A stretch of DNA of 64,000 bases from Diaporthe sp. PMI_573 (GCA_021399435.1 JAJTUP010000021.1:186001-250000), one strand, 5' to 3'. Positions 9,345 to 22,295 are shown, numbered from the stretch's first letter. The notes: generated by a model from the letters alone, not told the origin. Numbers and translations: made by a program.

Positions 9345-10796
9345 TCACGACGTGTAGTCCTTTTGCAACAGCTTCGCAATAGTGTTCAGCCTGGACTAGC
9401 GTTAGTATCTGTTGGGTCATGTTACGGTACCGCCGATTGGAGACTTACTGGATGTTGCTTGTTCCCTCGTAGATAGCACCAATCTTGCTGTCTCTCCAGT
9501 ACTTCTCTGCCAGCCCCTCTCTGACGAAGCCCATGCCTCCCATCCACTCAATCGCGAGCCCGCTCACTCTGCCGGCCACCTGCGACGCGTACAGCTTCGC
9601 CATGGCAGCATCTCTGACGAAGTCCTCGCCGGCCTCCTTCTTCCGGGCGGCATTGTACACCAGCGCCCGCGCAGCTGCAATCTCGGTGTACGACTGCGCG
9701 ATCTGGTGCTGCATACCTTGGAACTCACCAACCAGCTGGCCAAACTGTTTTCGGTCGTTCCAGACGTACCTGGCGGCATTCTCCCACGCGCCCAGCGCGA
9801 GGCCGGTCATCTGCGCCGCGATACCTATCCGGCCCTCGTTCAGGAGACCAATGGCATACTTGTAGCCTTCTCCTTCTTTTCCTAGGAGGTTCTCCTTGGG
9901 GACCTCGACATCATCAAAGTTGACGACGCATGTGCTGCTGGCCTTGATGCCGAGCTTCTTCTCCTTCTTGGCGATAGAGAAGCCTTTCATCTCCCGCTCG
10001 ACGATAAAGGCAGTGATACCCTTGTACCCCTTGCTGGGATCCAAATTCGCGAAGACAATGAAGAAGTTCGCCTCCATGGAGTTTGTGATCCACATCTTGG
10101 AGCCCGAGATCTTGTATCCGTTCGGTGTCTCGGTGGCCTTGGTCGCCAATGCGAAAGCATCGGACCCGGACACAGGCTCTGACAGGCAAAAGGACCCGAC
10201 CGTGTTGGTGGCAAGCTTGGGCAGGAAACGCTTCTGGAGGTCCTTGCTTCCCCACTTGAGGATGGCGGTGTTGACCAGCGTGTTGTGGACGTCGACGAGC
10301 ACACTGACGGAAGGGTCCACACGCGCGAGCTCCTCAATGGCGAGGATACCGGCCGTGAAGTTCATTCCCGCGCCACCGTACTCTTCTGGAATCTCGATGC
10401 CCATCACACCCTGCTCAAAAAGCTGCTCTACTATGGCCGGGTCCATCTTCTCGGCCTCGTCCATGTCTCGGACCTTTGGCAGGATCACGTCGTTGGCGAA
10501 CTTGGACACGGACTCCTGCATTGCGGTTTCGACCTCGGACAGGTGCGTTATCGGCGTGGGTGGGACTTCCGTGATGTCGGACAGCAGACGTGGACTGCTG
10601 GACAAGGGACGGACACTATAACGCCATGCCCGTGAGCACACTTTGCAGTGGAGACGAGCTACAGAGAGAAGACTTACTTCTGTATACTGGCAAGCCTTTG
10701 GACAGGACGTGCTGCTCTAGGGGTTGTGCGCAGACCGCCCAGTCCCCTTTGACCTACCCGGACCGCCGGGCGCAGCGCTCTCGCCAGAGAAGACAT
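9345..10796 (-). CDS. Mitochondrial short/branched-chain acyl-CoA dehydrogenase
   Basis: Three exons on the minus strand: 10796-10678, 10615-9449 and 9390-9345, giving 443 residues. Exon 1 encodes an Arg/Ala-rich, acid-free N-terminus (MSSLARALRPAVRVG...), a mitochondrial presequence. The first intron (62 bp, GTAAGT...TTATAG) joins SIQN to VRPLSSSPRLL; the second (58 bp, GTAAGT...CTAAC...CAG) restores EGTSNIQLNTIAKLLQK. The body has all FAD acyl-CoA dehydrogenase blocks: EEYGGAGM, LSEPVSGSDA, KMWITNS, GRIGIAAQMTGLA, RKQFGQ, the Met/Gly-rich WMGGMGFVRE, and YEGTSNIQ with the catalytic Glu. It resembles the ACADSB/2-methylacyl class and would act in beta-oxidation and branched-chain amino-acid degradation; exact chain-length preference cannot be read. 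It is transcribed away from the uS12m gene. Confidence 0.93.
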
Positions 10797-11306
10797 GGTG
10801 TACAGAGGTGATGTTATAGCTGGAGAGCAGACACAGGGAGCAAAGCTAGGGATTTGATCGTCACGAAGATCACGAGAAGGAGAATTGTCTAGGATGTCTC
10901 ATCGGCCAGGGGCGGGTTTGAGGGGGGAAAAGAAGCCAAGTAGGCGGCCAGGGCGGCTTGCTGGAGGCGATGGAGTGAACGGGCTCAAGCCGAGGATAAC
11001 CACCATGTCGCATCCCGCATTCCAATGCCCGCCTAGAACAACCCCTGCCCCCCCCCCCGGTGCACCTGGCCGCAGGGGTGCGTCGGCCTGGTGCGTCATG
11101 GAAAATTGGGGTCTGGGGAAGACGCCAAGACTGGCTCTCGAAGGCATGTGAAGAAAGTGACTAAGCGGAGCTCAGAACGCTTGGGCCACACCGGCGGTCC
11201 CAAGATTTTGGGCTCGTCGGAAACTCCAATGCAGAGGAGGCGTGAGTGGGCCTCGAGCTGTGATACCGGCGCATTCCATTTCTACACAGCTTCACCCCCA
11301 ACTATC
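10797..11306. promoter_or_regulatory. Divergent promoter between two mitochondrial-protein genes
   Basis: About 510 bp separate the oppositely oriented starts of the acyl-CoA dehydrogenase and uS12m genes. No specific binding site was recognised; a C-run occurs near 11047-11058. Confidence 0.5.
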
Positions 11307-11908
11307 ATGGCGATGCCAATGCTGAGGCATCTTTTGATGCCATCACTACGGAAGGCGATACTCCCTACAGCTCGCCCCGTGGCAAAATCTACCTTCCTCA
11401 AACCTTCGACGCCCATCCGCCCCTTCTCCTCAACACCGGCACAGAACGCGACGCTGAACCAGGTTCTTAAAGTGCGTGCTCCTCCAGTAACCGTGAACCC
11501 ACCTTTAAACACTCTCAATACTGACTGTCCCTCCCCCAGGGTTGCCGCAAGCCCCGCCGAGCCCGTCACGCCGTCTCCCCCGCCCTGGCCGGCGGCCACG
11601 ATCCCCAGCGCAAGGGTGTGTGCATCAAGGTCGGCATCACGCGGCCCAAGAAGCCCAACTCGGGCGAGCGCAAGACGGCGCGTGTGCGCCTGACGTCTGG
11701 CAAGACCGTGACGGCCTACATCCCGGGAGAGGGCCACAACATCCAGCAGCACAGTGTGGTTCTGGTCAGAGGCGGCAGGGCGCAGGACTGCCCCGGTGTG
11801 CGGTACAAGCTGGTCAGGGGGGCGCTGGACCTGGGCGGCGTCACCAACAGGACGAACTCCCGGAGCAAGTACGGAACCAAGAAGCCCAAGAAGGCGAGCC
11901 TCAGCTAA
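11307..11908 (+). CDS. Mitochondrial small-subunit ribosomal protein uS12m
   Basis: Exons 11307-11471 and 11540-11908 encode 177 residues. The 68-bp intron (GTGCGT donor, CCCCCAG acceptor) joins NQVLK to [10 protein letters not shown] in phase 0. Residues 1-50 are a basic, Ser/Thr-rich targeting sequence. The remainder is S12: [43 protein letters not shown], then [32 protein letters not shown] and a basic KYGTKKPK tail. The protein lines the mitoribosome decoding centre. The PNS and PGVRY loops, which surround the decoding site, are intact. Note GERK where bacteria have ALRK, a normal variation. Confidence 0.95.
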
Positions 11909-12587
11909 GGCTGGGTAGACGGGCGTTGGAGGGAAGAGTTGGCCACCACTGGCGAACGGGGGCTTGTACATTCGAGTTTGAACAGCATAGACATGAGTTC
12001 TAGGACCTGGGAAGACCGCCGAAGAGATGGCCACGGTGTTAATTAGGCCACGGAAACTTGGAGGTTGTGCGTTGGTGGTCACGGAACCAAAACAGCGTAA
12101 ATGGGACGGAATCGAAAGCCAGTGACCCCTCTATTTATTTGCTTGGGATCATGAAGCCCCATGCAAATGCACTCGCAGTGATGCGTTCATGAGTATACGT
12201 TGTATGAATTAGAGTTGTTCATCCTGTCAATTTGTGTGGAAACTGGTCTCAGAGTCTCTCTGATAACCGCGATTAGCGACGCAACGCGTCTGCTAGTTGT
12301 ATTTTCGGACGCTTCATATTTCCTGTGGCGCCTTTTTTGGCGCTCATGATCCACCTATCTCAAGGCTTCGATGCTCGTGATTATGGACTTCGCAACTATG
12401 AATCAATCCCGTTCACGATAAATCAACCGCATTGCCTAAATCCGGCCTGCCAACCCCCGACCCAGACGCCTTCGACATCCTTTGAATCCTCCAGTGGTAT
12501 GATCGCACCATACCCTTTGGAAGAGAAAGTCCTGAACTACAAGAAAATGTAGAAGTACATGAATTGGCGAGTTGCCTGATGTGCTTT
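11909..12587. other. Convergent 3' flanks of the uS12m and mannosyltransferase genes
   Basis: No gene seen; the short frames have no family signature. Confidence 0.5.
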
Positions 12588-14052
12588 TTAATCTGTTTGG
12601 CTCTCCCACCCTTCTGGTTTGTCTAAACCGTTGATGTCGAAGTATCTCGATGTGCCTACAGGATTAGGTTAGCACAACCATCAATATTCGGACCGAAGAC
12701 AAACGTACATGAGTAGCCCTTCCAGTCAAAGTTATCTTTGGGGTTGCAGTGGCACTTCAGATCTTGTCGGTGCTTCTCGCCAGTCGGGCAGTGCGTGAAT
12801 GGGACATGGTAGTACGCGATGTCGTTGAAGAAATGGATCTGATCTTTCGGAAGCATGAGTCCGGCGGCGATGGAGTGAACAGGTGCGTCGCCCCATCGCT
12901 CGTAGAAGAAGCCACCGTCCTGATCCAAAGATTCAAAGAAGTCAACGTACGCCTTTGAACGCAGCCAGTTCAAGTCGCCGACTTCAAAGTTGGACCACTG
13001 GTCAATGTTAGTGAAGCGCTTGAATCACGGATGTCAAGGGAACGTACAAAGTGGCAGTGATTGTAGTTTTCGCCGTTGTCGTCGCTGAGGAAGCCCATAG
13101 AGTTGTCCTTTGCAATGTGCTCGGGGTGGTTCTTGATGAACTTCTTGACACTGTCCCAAAGAGTCGGGATGGTCTCGACGTATTCGTAGAGACTGAGCAC
13201 GAAGCTGTATTTCTTGCCATTCTCCTTCATAAATCGGAAAGGGTCGTAATGGATGTCGCAGAATATCTCGACACTGGGCTCAACGCGCCAGTAGTAATCG
13301 TAGTTCATCATGAGCGGCTGGCGGAAGAAGAAGCCGGACTCGAATCGGCACATGTGACGATAGCTGATGGAGTCTCCGTAAATGATCTTGCGCTCCCTCA
13401 TGTCCTCGCGGACCTGCTTAGCCCTCTCCTGGTCGATGTGAGGTGGGAAAGACCAGTGCTCCTCGGCGATCTCGCCATAGTGCGTTGTTCCTGAGACCAG
13501 AGACGTGGTCACCTTCTTGAAGGTCGAATCGAATGGCTTGTCGTTGAGGAAGACCCAGTCGTAGTTGTAGCGACGGTTGAATCGGTCCTCGATCTGTCTG
13601 ATCGAGCGTGCAATTTCCCAAACGTCCGAGTTACGAGCCAGGGTCACAAAAGTCGCGTTCATGCGCGGGCCGGGCGCAGTGCTGGCCAGATCCTCCCATT
13701 GCGGCGATCCAGGCTGAGTGACAAGTGGGCTTGTTCCCAGGTCTTCGTTCTTTGTGCCGGTCTGGGGTGGGCCAGCCTGTGTATTCTCGCCATCCGATTT
13801 GCCTCCACCTGTTTGACCATAGGAGAAGCCGGGGCTCGTGATGGAGCCTCGATATGAGGTCTGAGCAATATAGAGAAGAATGATTATCTGGGCGCAGCGT
13901 TAATACGGTCTGGTGCTGCTGGACACATTGTACAATGGCGCACGTGGACAGTCGAGCGTGTAGATGAATGGGGCGGATGGGGAGTGGACGCCGCGGGAAC
14001 GTACGAAGAGGGTGGGCAGTGCGTATCGCAATATCCGTACGCCGCCAGCCAT
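12588..14052 (-). CDS. Alpha-1,2-mannosyltransferase, GT15 (KRE2/MNT1/KTR family)
   Basis: Four exons: 14052-14005, 13887-13048, 12997-12709 and 12655-12588, giving 414 residues. Introns are 117, 50 and 53 bp, all GTACGT donors with CAG/TAG acceptors. The start at 14052 gives [16 protein letters not shown], which splices to [14 protein letters not shown]: a type II signal anchor. A Gly/Pro/Asn-rich stem follows to about residue 95. The catalytic domain shows [64 protein letters not shown] (the family YWRVEP signature), [15 protein letters not shown], and [17 protein letters not shown] near the C-terminus. These Golgi enzymes add alpha-1,2-mannose to O- and N-linked glycans of wall and secreted proteins using GDP-mannose. 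Which KTR paralogue this is cannot be decided. Confidence 0.94.
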
Positions 14053-16656
14053 ATTGAAGACTAGGAGAGGCTGTTGGATCGGAAAGGAGAGTCGGTAGTC
14101 GCTAAAGTCAATAAAGGTTGGTAGTGGCTGCGCCGCGAGCCTTCCAAAATGGCCGGCCGCTTTTGCTGGTCGAGTGTCGTGGCTCGATCGGCAGCTAGAG
14201 ATCGCAAGTCGGGTTCAAGCGTAGCATTCTCCGCCTACGCTGCGCGCCAACTCGGCACTCTCAGGTGAGACGGGGATGAGAAGAGATCCGCTGGTGCAAA
14301 GTGGAACTCGCCAGCTGAACGTTGATTTCCGTAGAACAATCGATCGGATGGGAGAAGCGAAAGTAAGCGGTTGTCGAGAAGTGCGAATGGACGGAGGCCA
14401 GCTCAGTCGTCGGCCGTGCTCTTGGGTGCACCACCTCCTGTCTGAGTCTAGTTGCCGCGTCAGTTTGTCCTACCCCTGCACCGAAGGCTAATTTAGTGGC
14501 CAGGGACCATCTCGTCTACCTTGCACTTGGTGGCCCTGCTGGCCCCCCTAACATCGAGGCTGCGTCGATCTGCCGTTTATCAGTTAGAGGAGGGGTATCG
14601 ATAAAGTGACCAGAGTTTGAGCACCCAAGACCCAAGCTTGGCCACCCAGGCCTGAACGGATTGGACTCATCAATGCCCCCTATTCCTCTGCCCTCCTGTT
14701 TCGTTGGTCACAAACTTTTCTAGGCAGTGTCTGGTCTAGCCGTTGCAAGTGCCTCCAGAGGGTCTGCATCACATCGCCATAGCCTTTCTTCAACTACCTA
14801 CTCAGGTGCTTCAGCCCTCGCGGCGGATTGATTTCCTCGTTGCGGTGGCAAATTGACCAAGCAAGCAGGAGTCTCTGGTAGAGAGGACCCGGAATGACCG
14901 GCAAGGACACAGCTGGGAGGACCCTGAGGTGCTACAAGGTTGCGCAGTCTGGGCCCATTGTCACGATCTGCTGGCATTGCTCTGCTGGTACTCATTTGTC
15001 AATCTGTCAATTCGCACTTCGGTGTGCGACAATCTGTTAATTTGCTTCCCGCCCACAAGTCCACATTGTGTTTCGCTTTTGACCGATCCATTGGATCTGC
15101 TCTGACACCTGTTCCGATGGCCCTCAGCCTCCTTCTCATGGCCTTGGACTTTGTCAACTGCACGCAAGCTGCCAAGTGTTCAGGCCGTTGTCCATCGGCT
15201 GTCTAGTCAGTAAGTTCTCAGATGGGCCGGTTGTCGCTGATGTCCACTCAAGACTACTTCCGTGCGCCTGTGCCTGGCTAGTCTTGAGAATCTCGTATTA
15301 TTGCCGGATCCAGCCGTTTCAAACAACCAGTCAATGAGACAAAGCTTGCTTTTCGTATCACGGCGGGCCTATTCCCCTTACGGCAGCTGTCCTTGCCCCT
15401 CAGGTATAGTGTCACGGTATTGTTATTGTTTGGTACCTGGACACCTGCGCCCCATAGCGCCCCCGGTGTTGTATTGCCATAATAATAGTCTAGAATAATT
15501 GTCCGCACGTGTCCCCCATAACCTGGAACTTCTTTGTTGGGCGGTTTTACATCAACAAATGAGCTCCGAGTCCCTGTGCAACATCTGACCAGGTTATCTC
15601 AAAATGAAAGATCAAACTGTACTCTCCAGACCCTGCGCGATATGCAGTAGGGAAGCCACCTAACATGAAATGTCTGCCGTCACTAGGGTACGGAACAAAC
15701 TGGGCAATCGACCTACATACACGGCCGATTGGGCGGCTGCACAGCTCATCTCCAAGGGCACCTAGCCATGTACACAGTAATGGACCTCGGGTGCCGGAAG
15801 GCACAGCGCCGGCCTCGAGATGGTCCGTGCAACTGCACTAGTCTTGGAGCTCCCCTCGCCAATTGTCGCATCACCTCTGTGTGTTGTGCATCGCGAGGGG
15901 CGTCATCTTCCCACCACTGCCCAACCATCCTTATCACATCGACCTCGTCGCTTGTTTTGACCCCAGGGCTGCCTGCCTCCCCTCGCCCACCTTCTGCTTC
16001 CTGACTGTTCGCACAAACTTATTCTTGGGAGCCCGGACCACTCTGTCCTGTCTCTTGACCTCCCCATCTGGACCGGCCAGGTCAAGATCCTGTCTCGCTG
16101 CAATCCTGCCCACCTGTTGTCTCGAGATGATCATGATACAGCCGACCATTGGAGACACGCCATACCCTTACTTCCTCTAGGTGTGAGTACTTTCCCACCT
16201 CCGTCCTGTGCCTGAGGCGCTTGCGCAAGTCCCAGCTGCCGACCTCGTCAGCCGCATCATTTTGGCCTTCGATTGTTCGCCCCTCCCTTGCCCACCTTCC
16301 ACCACAGACCCACTTGGACCTTGCCAGCGTGCCTGAAAGCTTGGGACTGCTGGTTCTCAGCCCACCTGACTACAGCTTCGGCATCGGTTCCTGACACTGC
16401 AGCTCCGTCTCTCTGCTGGTTCCGCACTATCAGAAAGCTGGTCTTACCCCACTGCCCAAAACCAAACTCCACGCTCTTCACCACACCAACCATCCCACAA
16501 GCTTGCTCTTTTTGAACCATCCTTGTTCAGTTGGGCGGCTTGGGACACGCAACTCTCAGCTCGTGTTTGCATCTCAGCACCCCTCTCTGACTGACGAGTT
16601 TTTAGCCCCGTATCCGCCCCTCGACCCTCTGAGCCTCGAGACTCAACACCTACAAA
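14053..16656. other. 2.6-kb intergenic region, probably including a long PAT1 leader
   Basis: No gene recognised. The last 700 bp before the PAT1 start is pyrimidine-rich and contains several short upstream ATGs, as in long fungal 5' leaders. Whether it is transcribed cannot be told from sequence. Confidence 0.45.
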
Positions 16657-19262
16657 ATGTCATTCTTTGGCTTTGATCCCAAGGGACACAACCAAGCGGC
16701 GCCTGGCTTCTCTCAGGCGCACGATCCTTTCGCCGGCCTCTCGGGTCACCATGAAGGTGCCGGAGACGCAGTCGATTTTGAAGACACCTATGATGGTCTC
16801 GGCGACCAGCTTGACGAAACCGGCGATGACTTCAACGATGATACCTTCGGAGGCGACGCCGGTGCAGGCGGTGGACCGGTTGGCAAGGACTTCGACTTCT
16901 TCGGCCGGACCGCTCAGGTAGCCAACGCCATCGAGGAGGAGCACATGCTCTTCACCCGTAACAACGCGACTGCCGCAGCAGCCCCGCCCGCTCCCACAAA
17001 CAACCAGTATGCATCATCTTACAACTATGCGCAGCCTTCTTACAGGCCTGCGCGCACGGGGTACGAGAAATACGATGCGCCGGACTCAAGCATGGATCTC
17101 CAGGTCGATCCGACCCTTTGGGGTGTCGCTCCCGCGGAGCAGCCGGCCCCTGCCGCGCCAACTCAGCCTTCCCCAGCACCAGCGCCAGCCTCTGGCCGTA
17201 AGGTCATGAGCTTGGAGGAGGTCGAGGCCGCAATGAAAGTCGAAGCCCAAGCGAGAAAGCAGGCCCAAGTTGATGCCGCAGCAGCAGCTCAGGCCAACTT
17301 CCAGCAAGCGGCTTCGCAGCCACAGCAACATGTGCCCCAAGTTCACGGAGGTCCTGACCAAGCTGACTTCTACGGTGCATCTAACCGTGCTGCACAACCT
17401 CACATCTCAGATGAAGCTCAGAATCCCAACGAGACGGCGCAATTCCACTCTCATGGTCAACCAGTGCAGATCCTCCAGCGGCCTCGGTCAAAGCCTCAGC
17501 AACCCCAGCCTACCGCGCCACCTTCTTCGAGCCCCATGGTTCAGCAGCGTCAGCAAGTACCCCAGCCAACCCAGATTCTGCAGAACCCAAACCGCTTGTC
17601 TGGCGACGCTGCTCGAGTTGGAGCACCAGCGTACCCGTCTCATCCTACGCATCAGTCACAAGGCTCTATTGGTCGTCAGCCACCGATAATTACCCATCCT
17701 TCGCAACTGGCCCAGCTCTCGGAGGACGAGAAGGCCGCCTATCTTGAGCAGGAGGCGCGCCGGGCCAAACGAAACCACAAGATCTACCTCTTGTCTCGCG
17801 ACAACGGCATCATGACCCCGCACGACAAGAACTTCATCACCCGCATACAGCTGCAACAGCTTGTCGCAGCTACGGGCAACCCGTCCGACAACGGTACCGA
17901 TGAGGCCCTCGCGGAAGACTTTTACTACCAAGTCCACAACCAAATTCGCGGTGGCCAGCGCCAGAACCCCAGCCAGCCCCTGAGCAACTTCGCGCAGACG
18001 TATTTGTACCAGACGGGCAATCGTCAAGGCGGCCATCGACGTCACCGTGGTGGACCTGAAAACCATATGCAGCGCATGGAGCAGCAAGTTCAGCGGGCTG
18101 TAGAGGCGGCTAAGAATAAGCCAAAGAACTCACAGCTTGTCATCGAGGGCAGTCTAGGCAAGATCTCTTTCAGCAACGCCAAGACCCCGAAGCCTTTACT
18201 CAACATCAAGCGTACGGAGAGTGGTGGTGATGTGCATCGTCAAGGCACACCACACAAGACTCATCCTGGTTCAATTCTCAACAGGAAGAACCTGCTCGCA
18301 GACATTGAGAAGGTCTATAACACTTTGATGAAGCTAGAGGACCACGGACGCAAGATGCCGCCTCCGGCAACGAGCGAGAACGATTCGGAGCTCGTTCAGC
18401 AGTTCGCCGAGTGGGAGCAAACAACGCAACAGCTCAACCAGCAGCTTTGGCGAGAGCTCAAGATCCACGAGCCCGTGCCCGCAGGAGCTTTCGTCCATCC
18501 TTTCATCGCGATGCTCGAGACTGCGAAGGGCAAGAAGGCCATCCCGCGTGTCTTTCGCCATGTGAACTTTGAACAGCGGACGACAATTCTCACATTGATC
18601 GTCGTCAATCTTGACAAGCTTGACGTCGTCCGGAGGGGCTCAGTTACCGATGGCCACATTAACCTCGATGCGAAGTTGCGTGAGGATATCGAGCTCTTCA
18701 GCATGGCAGTACATAACACGCTCTTCATGTTCATGGGCGAGCTCGAGTTGAACATTATCACTGGAATTCTCGGCCTGCTCTGTTCCGAAGCCAATGTGGA
18801 TCTTGTTGCTAGAACCCGGGTTGGCGCTGGTTTCTTGACCATGATTTTGAGCCGCGCCGAGATTATGATCCAGCAGCAAGGAGGCAAAGACGCCATCCGG
18901 GCTCAAGACGGCGGCGCATGGTATGTGAATTCTCCCAACAGATCGGAAGCAATATGCTAATTCTTCTACGCAGGGAGCGAAACTACGCGAACCTATTCAA
19001 CATTTTGGAGCCTACTCTCCCATACATGTTCCCTGGCACACCGGTGTCTGGCGAGGATGCCTACGTCTGGCAGCTTCTCGCAGCCCTTGGCATTGGTGCC
19101 AATGCCGATCAGCAGCAGCGGCTGGTTGTAGGTGTCAAGGACCGCGTGCTCGGAACAGTCGAGGTAGCCAAGACCCTGCCTCAGGATCTGGCAGTGCAGC
19201 GCCTCAACAATGTGAACTTATTCATGCAGGCCATCGGCCTCGATGTGTCACTGCTGGGTTAA
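16657..19262 (+). CDS. PAT1: PAT1-type mRNA decapping activator (topoisomerase II-associated protein)
   Basis: Exons 16657-18920 and 18974-19262 encode 850 residues. The 53-bp intron (GTATGT, GCTAAT branch, ACGCAG) joins DGGAW to ERNYANLFNILE. The N-terminus (MSFFGFDP...) is acidic and followed by about 300 residues of Gln/Pro/Ala-rich disorder. From about residue 345 come the conserved helical parts: LSEDEKAAYLEQEARRAKRNHKIYLL, FITRIQLQQL, then a basic RNA-binding-like stretch, and the C-terminal PAT1 fold (GKKAIPRVFRHVNFEQRTTILTLIV...FMGELELNIITGILGLL...DAYVWQLLAALG). Pat1 bridges the deadenylated mRNA-Lsm1-7 complex to Dhh1 and Dcp1/2 in P-bodies. The gene looks complete. Confidence 0.93.
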
Positions 19263-19863
19263 TTTACACGGCTTATGGGTGGGCTCAATTTTGACGCCAC
19301 TCAGCAAAGTGCATATGGGGTCCTATCCCGCTCGGGAAAGACAAGCGGGATTGAGGTTTTTTTTTTTTTTTTTTTTTTTGGGAGAACGGAAGTCAGCGAC
19401 ATTTACGAATGGCGACGATGGGCCCACGAAGGCAGCTCATGACGGAAAGTAGACGATCGTCACGAGAGGATTGCAGTTTCAGGTGGGATCGAATCACGGA
19501 AAGCGGATATTTAAGCGACAGGCACGAGAGGCTTGTACATATCCGTGAGACCAACACGAGAGAAAGATTTGGTGAGGTTTGACATTGGAGGGTATTATGC
19601 CTGTTCGATAGATTGAGCCGATCACTGTTGATCAGCGAATGATAGTATCCATCGAAAGCAAATACAATAATGCACATATGCATTCCGTGACCTGCAGCGT
19701 GCCAAAGCCCTCATCTTCCGTGATGGGTATCATGACCTTTATGCGCCTACCCAACGCCGTTATGTGCACTCAGAAAGCCTTACTGTTGCCTTGCGTGAAT
19801 CATCGTGACCCTGACCCTAGAAAAACAAAGTAACGCCATCCGTCATCAGCACTCGTATAATCA
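19263..19863. other. Convergent 3' region of PAT1 and RPC37, with a T-run
   Basis: No gene. A run of about 23 T residues lies at 19357-19379, just after PAT1. Confidence 0.55.
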
Positions 19864-21215
19864 TCAATCATTCTTCTTGGCCTTCGAAGGTCCTGCTTTG
19901 GCGGTGTTGGTGTTGGTGTTGGTGTTGGTGTTGGTTGCTCTCTTACCCCTAGTTGTGGTCTTCGCAGTGGTGTTCGTCACGGTTGCTTTGCCCTTGCCCT
20001 TGGACTTGGATGCGGACGAGGCAGCAGGTTCGTCGTCGGAAATCTCGATCTTGACGTTCTTCGGTCTCTTGATCCCGCTCGTCGTCTCCAGCATGCTGTC
20101 CTCGTCCCACGCCGTCCTCAGCTGCGCCACCTTGTCGACCAGGTCCGGCAGGCCGGGCTGGCTCAGGGGGTCGGCCTCGGCCTCGGCCTCGGCCTCGGGC
20201 GCCTTGCCCTTGGCACCGCCGGCAGCGTCCTGGCCCGCGGCGGGGGGCTCGGGCTGGTGCAGGAACAGGGCCTCCTCGGCGACGGCCCACGAGTCGCTGG
20301 CCTCCTCGTGCACGTAGCGCATCTTCTTCCACGCCTCGAGCTGCACCTTCTTCAGACGATCCGCCATCGTCTCCTGGACGATCTCCTCGCTGCCGTCCGT
20401 GTTCTGCTTCACCGTCATGTGGATGGCGCGCGCGACGTCCTTGGTCGCCGCCGCACCTCCGCCGGCGGCCCCGCCGCGGGTGGCGGCGAGGCGCTCCTGC
20501 TCGGCCGTGGCGTCGATGTGGTGGAGCTGTGGGCGGAGGTGGATGAGCGACGTCGCGGGCGTGAGGTGTAGGTTTGCTGTGCGAGTACGGACAACGTAAG
20601 CAATTGTACAGCACAAGTGGGTGGCCCCGACAGTGAGGTGAGCAATTTTCACGTACGTCCAGAGAATACCCCAACCATGTACTTGGACTCCTGGCTTGTA
20701 TCCGGCATCTGTCCGCCCAGGGTCTGTGTGCGCAGGACGTAGTCCTTCCTCAGCGCCTCTGCCCAGTCGGTGCTGGGGTCGAACACCTCGTCCTGCTGCC
20801 TCCCAGGCCTCGCGCGGGGTGGAGGGGCGCCGACGCCGAAGCCGCCCGCGAGACCGTGGGTGCCGCCCTTCTTGGCCTCAGTGCTCTTCTGAAGGTGGGT
20901 TCCCCAGTTGAGGCCCTTGGACCTGTCGTAGAAGGCGTTGTAGTCGATGGGGTAGTCCACCTCGACCATGCCCGTGTTGGTCTTCATGCGGATCTCGAGC
21001 GGGGCGCGGGCCATCTTCTTGCCGTCGGACTTGTTGGGATGCTCGAGGATCATTACCCTGCGGTGGGCGGGCAGTGAGGGCTTGAGGAACACGTTGTACG
21101 ATGCCAGGATTGGGTCGTCGTCGTCGCTTGCCGGGCCATTCGCCCGGCTGGGAGGGATATGGTCCATCGTGGAGTCGGACAGCGCCGGGTCGATCATGTT
21201 GGAATCGACGTCCAT
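19864..21215 (-). CDS. RPC37: RNA polymerase III subunit RPC37/RPC5 (Sin-like family)
   Basis: Exons 21215-20657 and 20576-19864 give 423 residues. The 80-bp intron (GTACGT...CACAG) joins VFSG to PNLHLTPATSLIHLRPQ in phase 1. The N-terminal half has the family layout: DPILASYNVFLKPSLP, an EIRMKTNTGMVEVDYPI beta-hairpin, YDRSKGLNWG, and the K-x-GGTHGLAGGFGVG loop. In Pol III this subunit pairs with RPC53/RPC4 near the lobe and supports termination and reinitiation. The C-terminal about 170 residues are low complexity and unlike the conserved core: an Ala-Glu repeat encoded by a CCTCGG array near 20168-20196, and an Asn-Thr repeat encoded by GGTGTT units near 19900-19936, ending in a lysine-rich tail. 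Confidence 0.9.
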
Positions 21216-22295
21216 TTTGTCTGTCAGGGGCCCGAGACTGATGCGGCCTCTTCAACCGACAGTGAGGAAACGTAAGGTATTCAAGACTTGCGACCAGGCC
21301 GGGGAGAAGTTGGCCGGGTGAGTCAAGGGGTCGCTGACGGCAGGAAGGAGCAGCTATTAGGTCAGGGACGGGAAGCTCGAAAGCTCCAAATTTTTCCCTT
21401 GCCGGTTCGGCACCGATGGAATGCAAGGGCTCAAATGGTACACCAAGGAGGAACCGTCTTCTTCTCAGATGACGTCTTGAAGAACATCAGTGCGTAAAGT
21501 GAATCACTTTCTACATTGTGGTCCAACTTGACCCCAAGTCCAAGAAGACCTGTGAGCACGGGCATCAGTTGCATTGAATGTGCAGCAACATTCTCCTTGG
21601 CCTGCGTCTTTCCAGAACGATTCCAACAGTGCCTGCACCTGGGTTCGGCCCACGGGTTCTAACTCATCAGCTGTGTTCCCTTTTTCGACGCAGAGCCTAC
21701 GCTACGCGGCTGGTCACCAAATCCGGGGACAGCCTTCGCATAGTACATGCTTGTTTTAGCATTTCATACTCCTGGGAACTTCCCGTTGTATGCGAGAACC
21801 AGCAGACAATGTGGGGGGGGGGCTCTTGTCTCTTCCCCACGACAGCCCGCAAGACCCCGCGCTGGTGCGGAGAAATACCCCTAATACGGAGCACGGCCAG
21901 CTTATGCTTGCCTGGACCAGAGCATCCTGCATCCCCAGTAGGCACCTAGCGACCCGTGCAGTAGCCTGGGTTTTGAGTTCTGACGCCCGGGTCCCTGGGA
22001 AGCTAGAGGTGCACGAACATGCCGACACTCAACTCGACCACCGCCAGCTTCGACGTGACACTCAAACCATCGTATCATTGAGGCCTTACGCCCATTTTCA
22101 GTCCATGTGGCTGTCATCATCTTCTCACACTGGGCGGCCGTTGAAAGCGAGCGCGGCGAGCAGACAGAGGCGAAAGCAGTGGCTGGATCGTATTCTAAGT
22201 TGGCTTCGATCGGCAAAGCCATCTCGTTATCTACATTAAGTCATAAATACATGGACGCCGGGTATCTTCTCCGCTGTCGGCAAGTCCTCGTCTGA
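21216..22295. other. Non-coding region
   Basis: Upstream of RPC37 and downstream of the surface-protein gene. No recognised gene. Contains a short G-run near 21812-21821. Confidence 0.5.

Noticed and set aside
11282..12082. 266-codon minus-strand frame over the uS12m gene
   Set aside because: Antisense shadow of a GC-rich conserved ribosomal protein gene.
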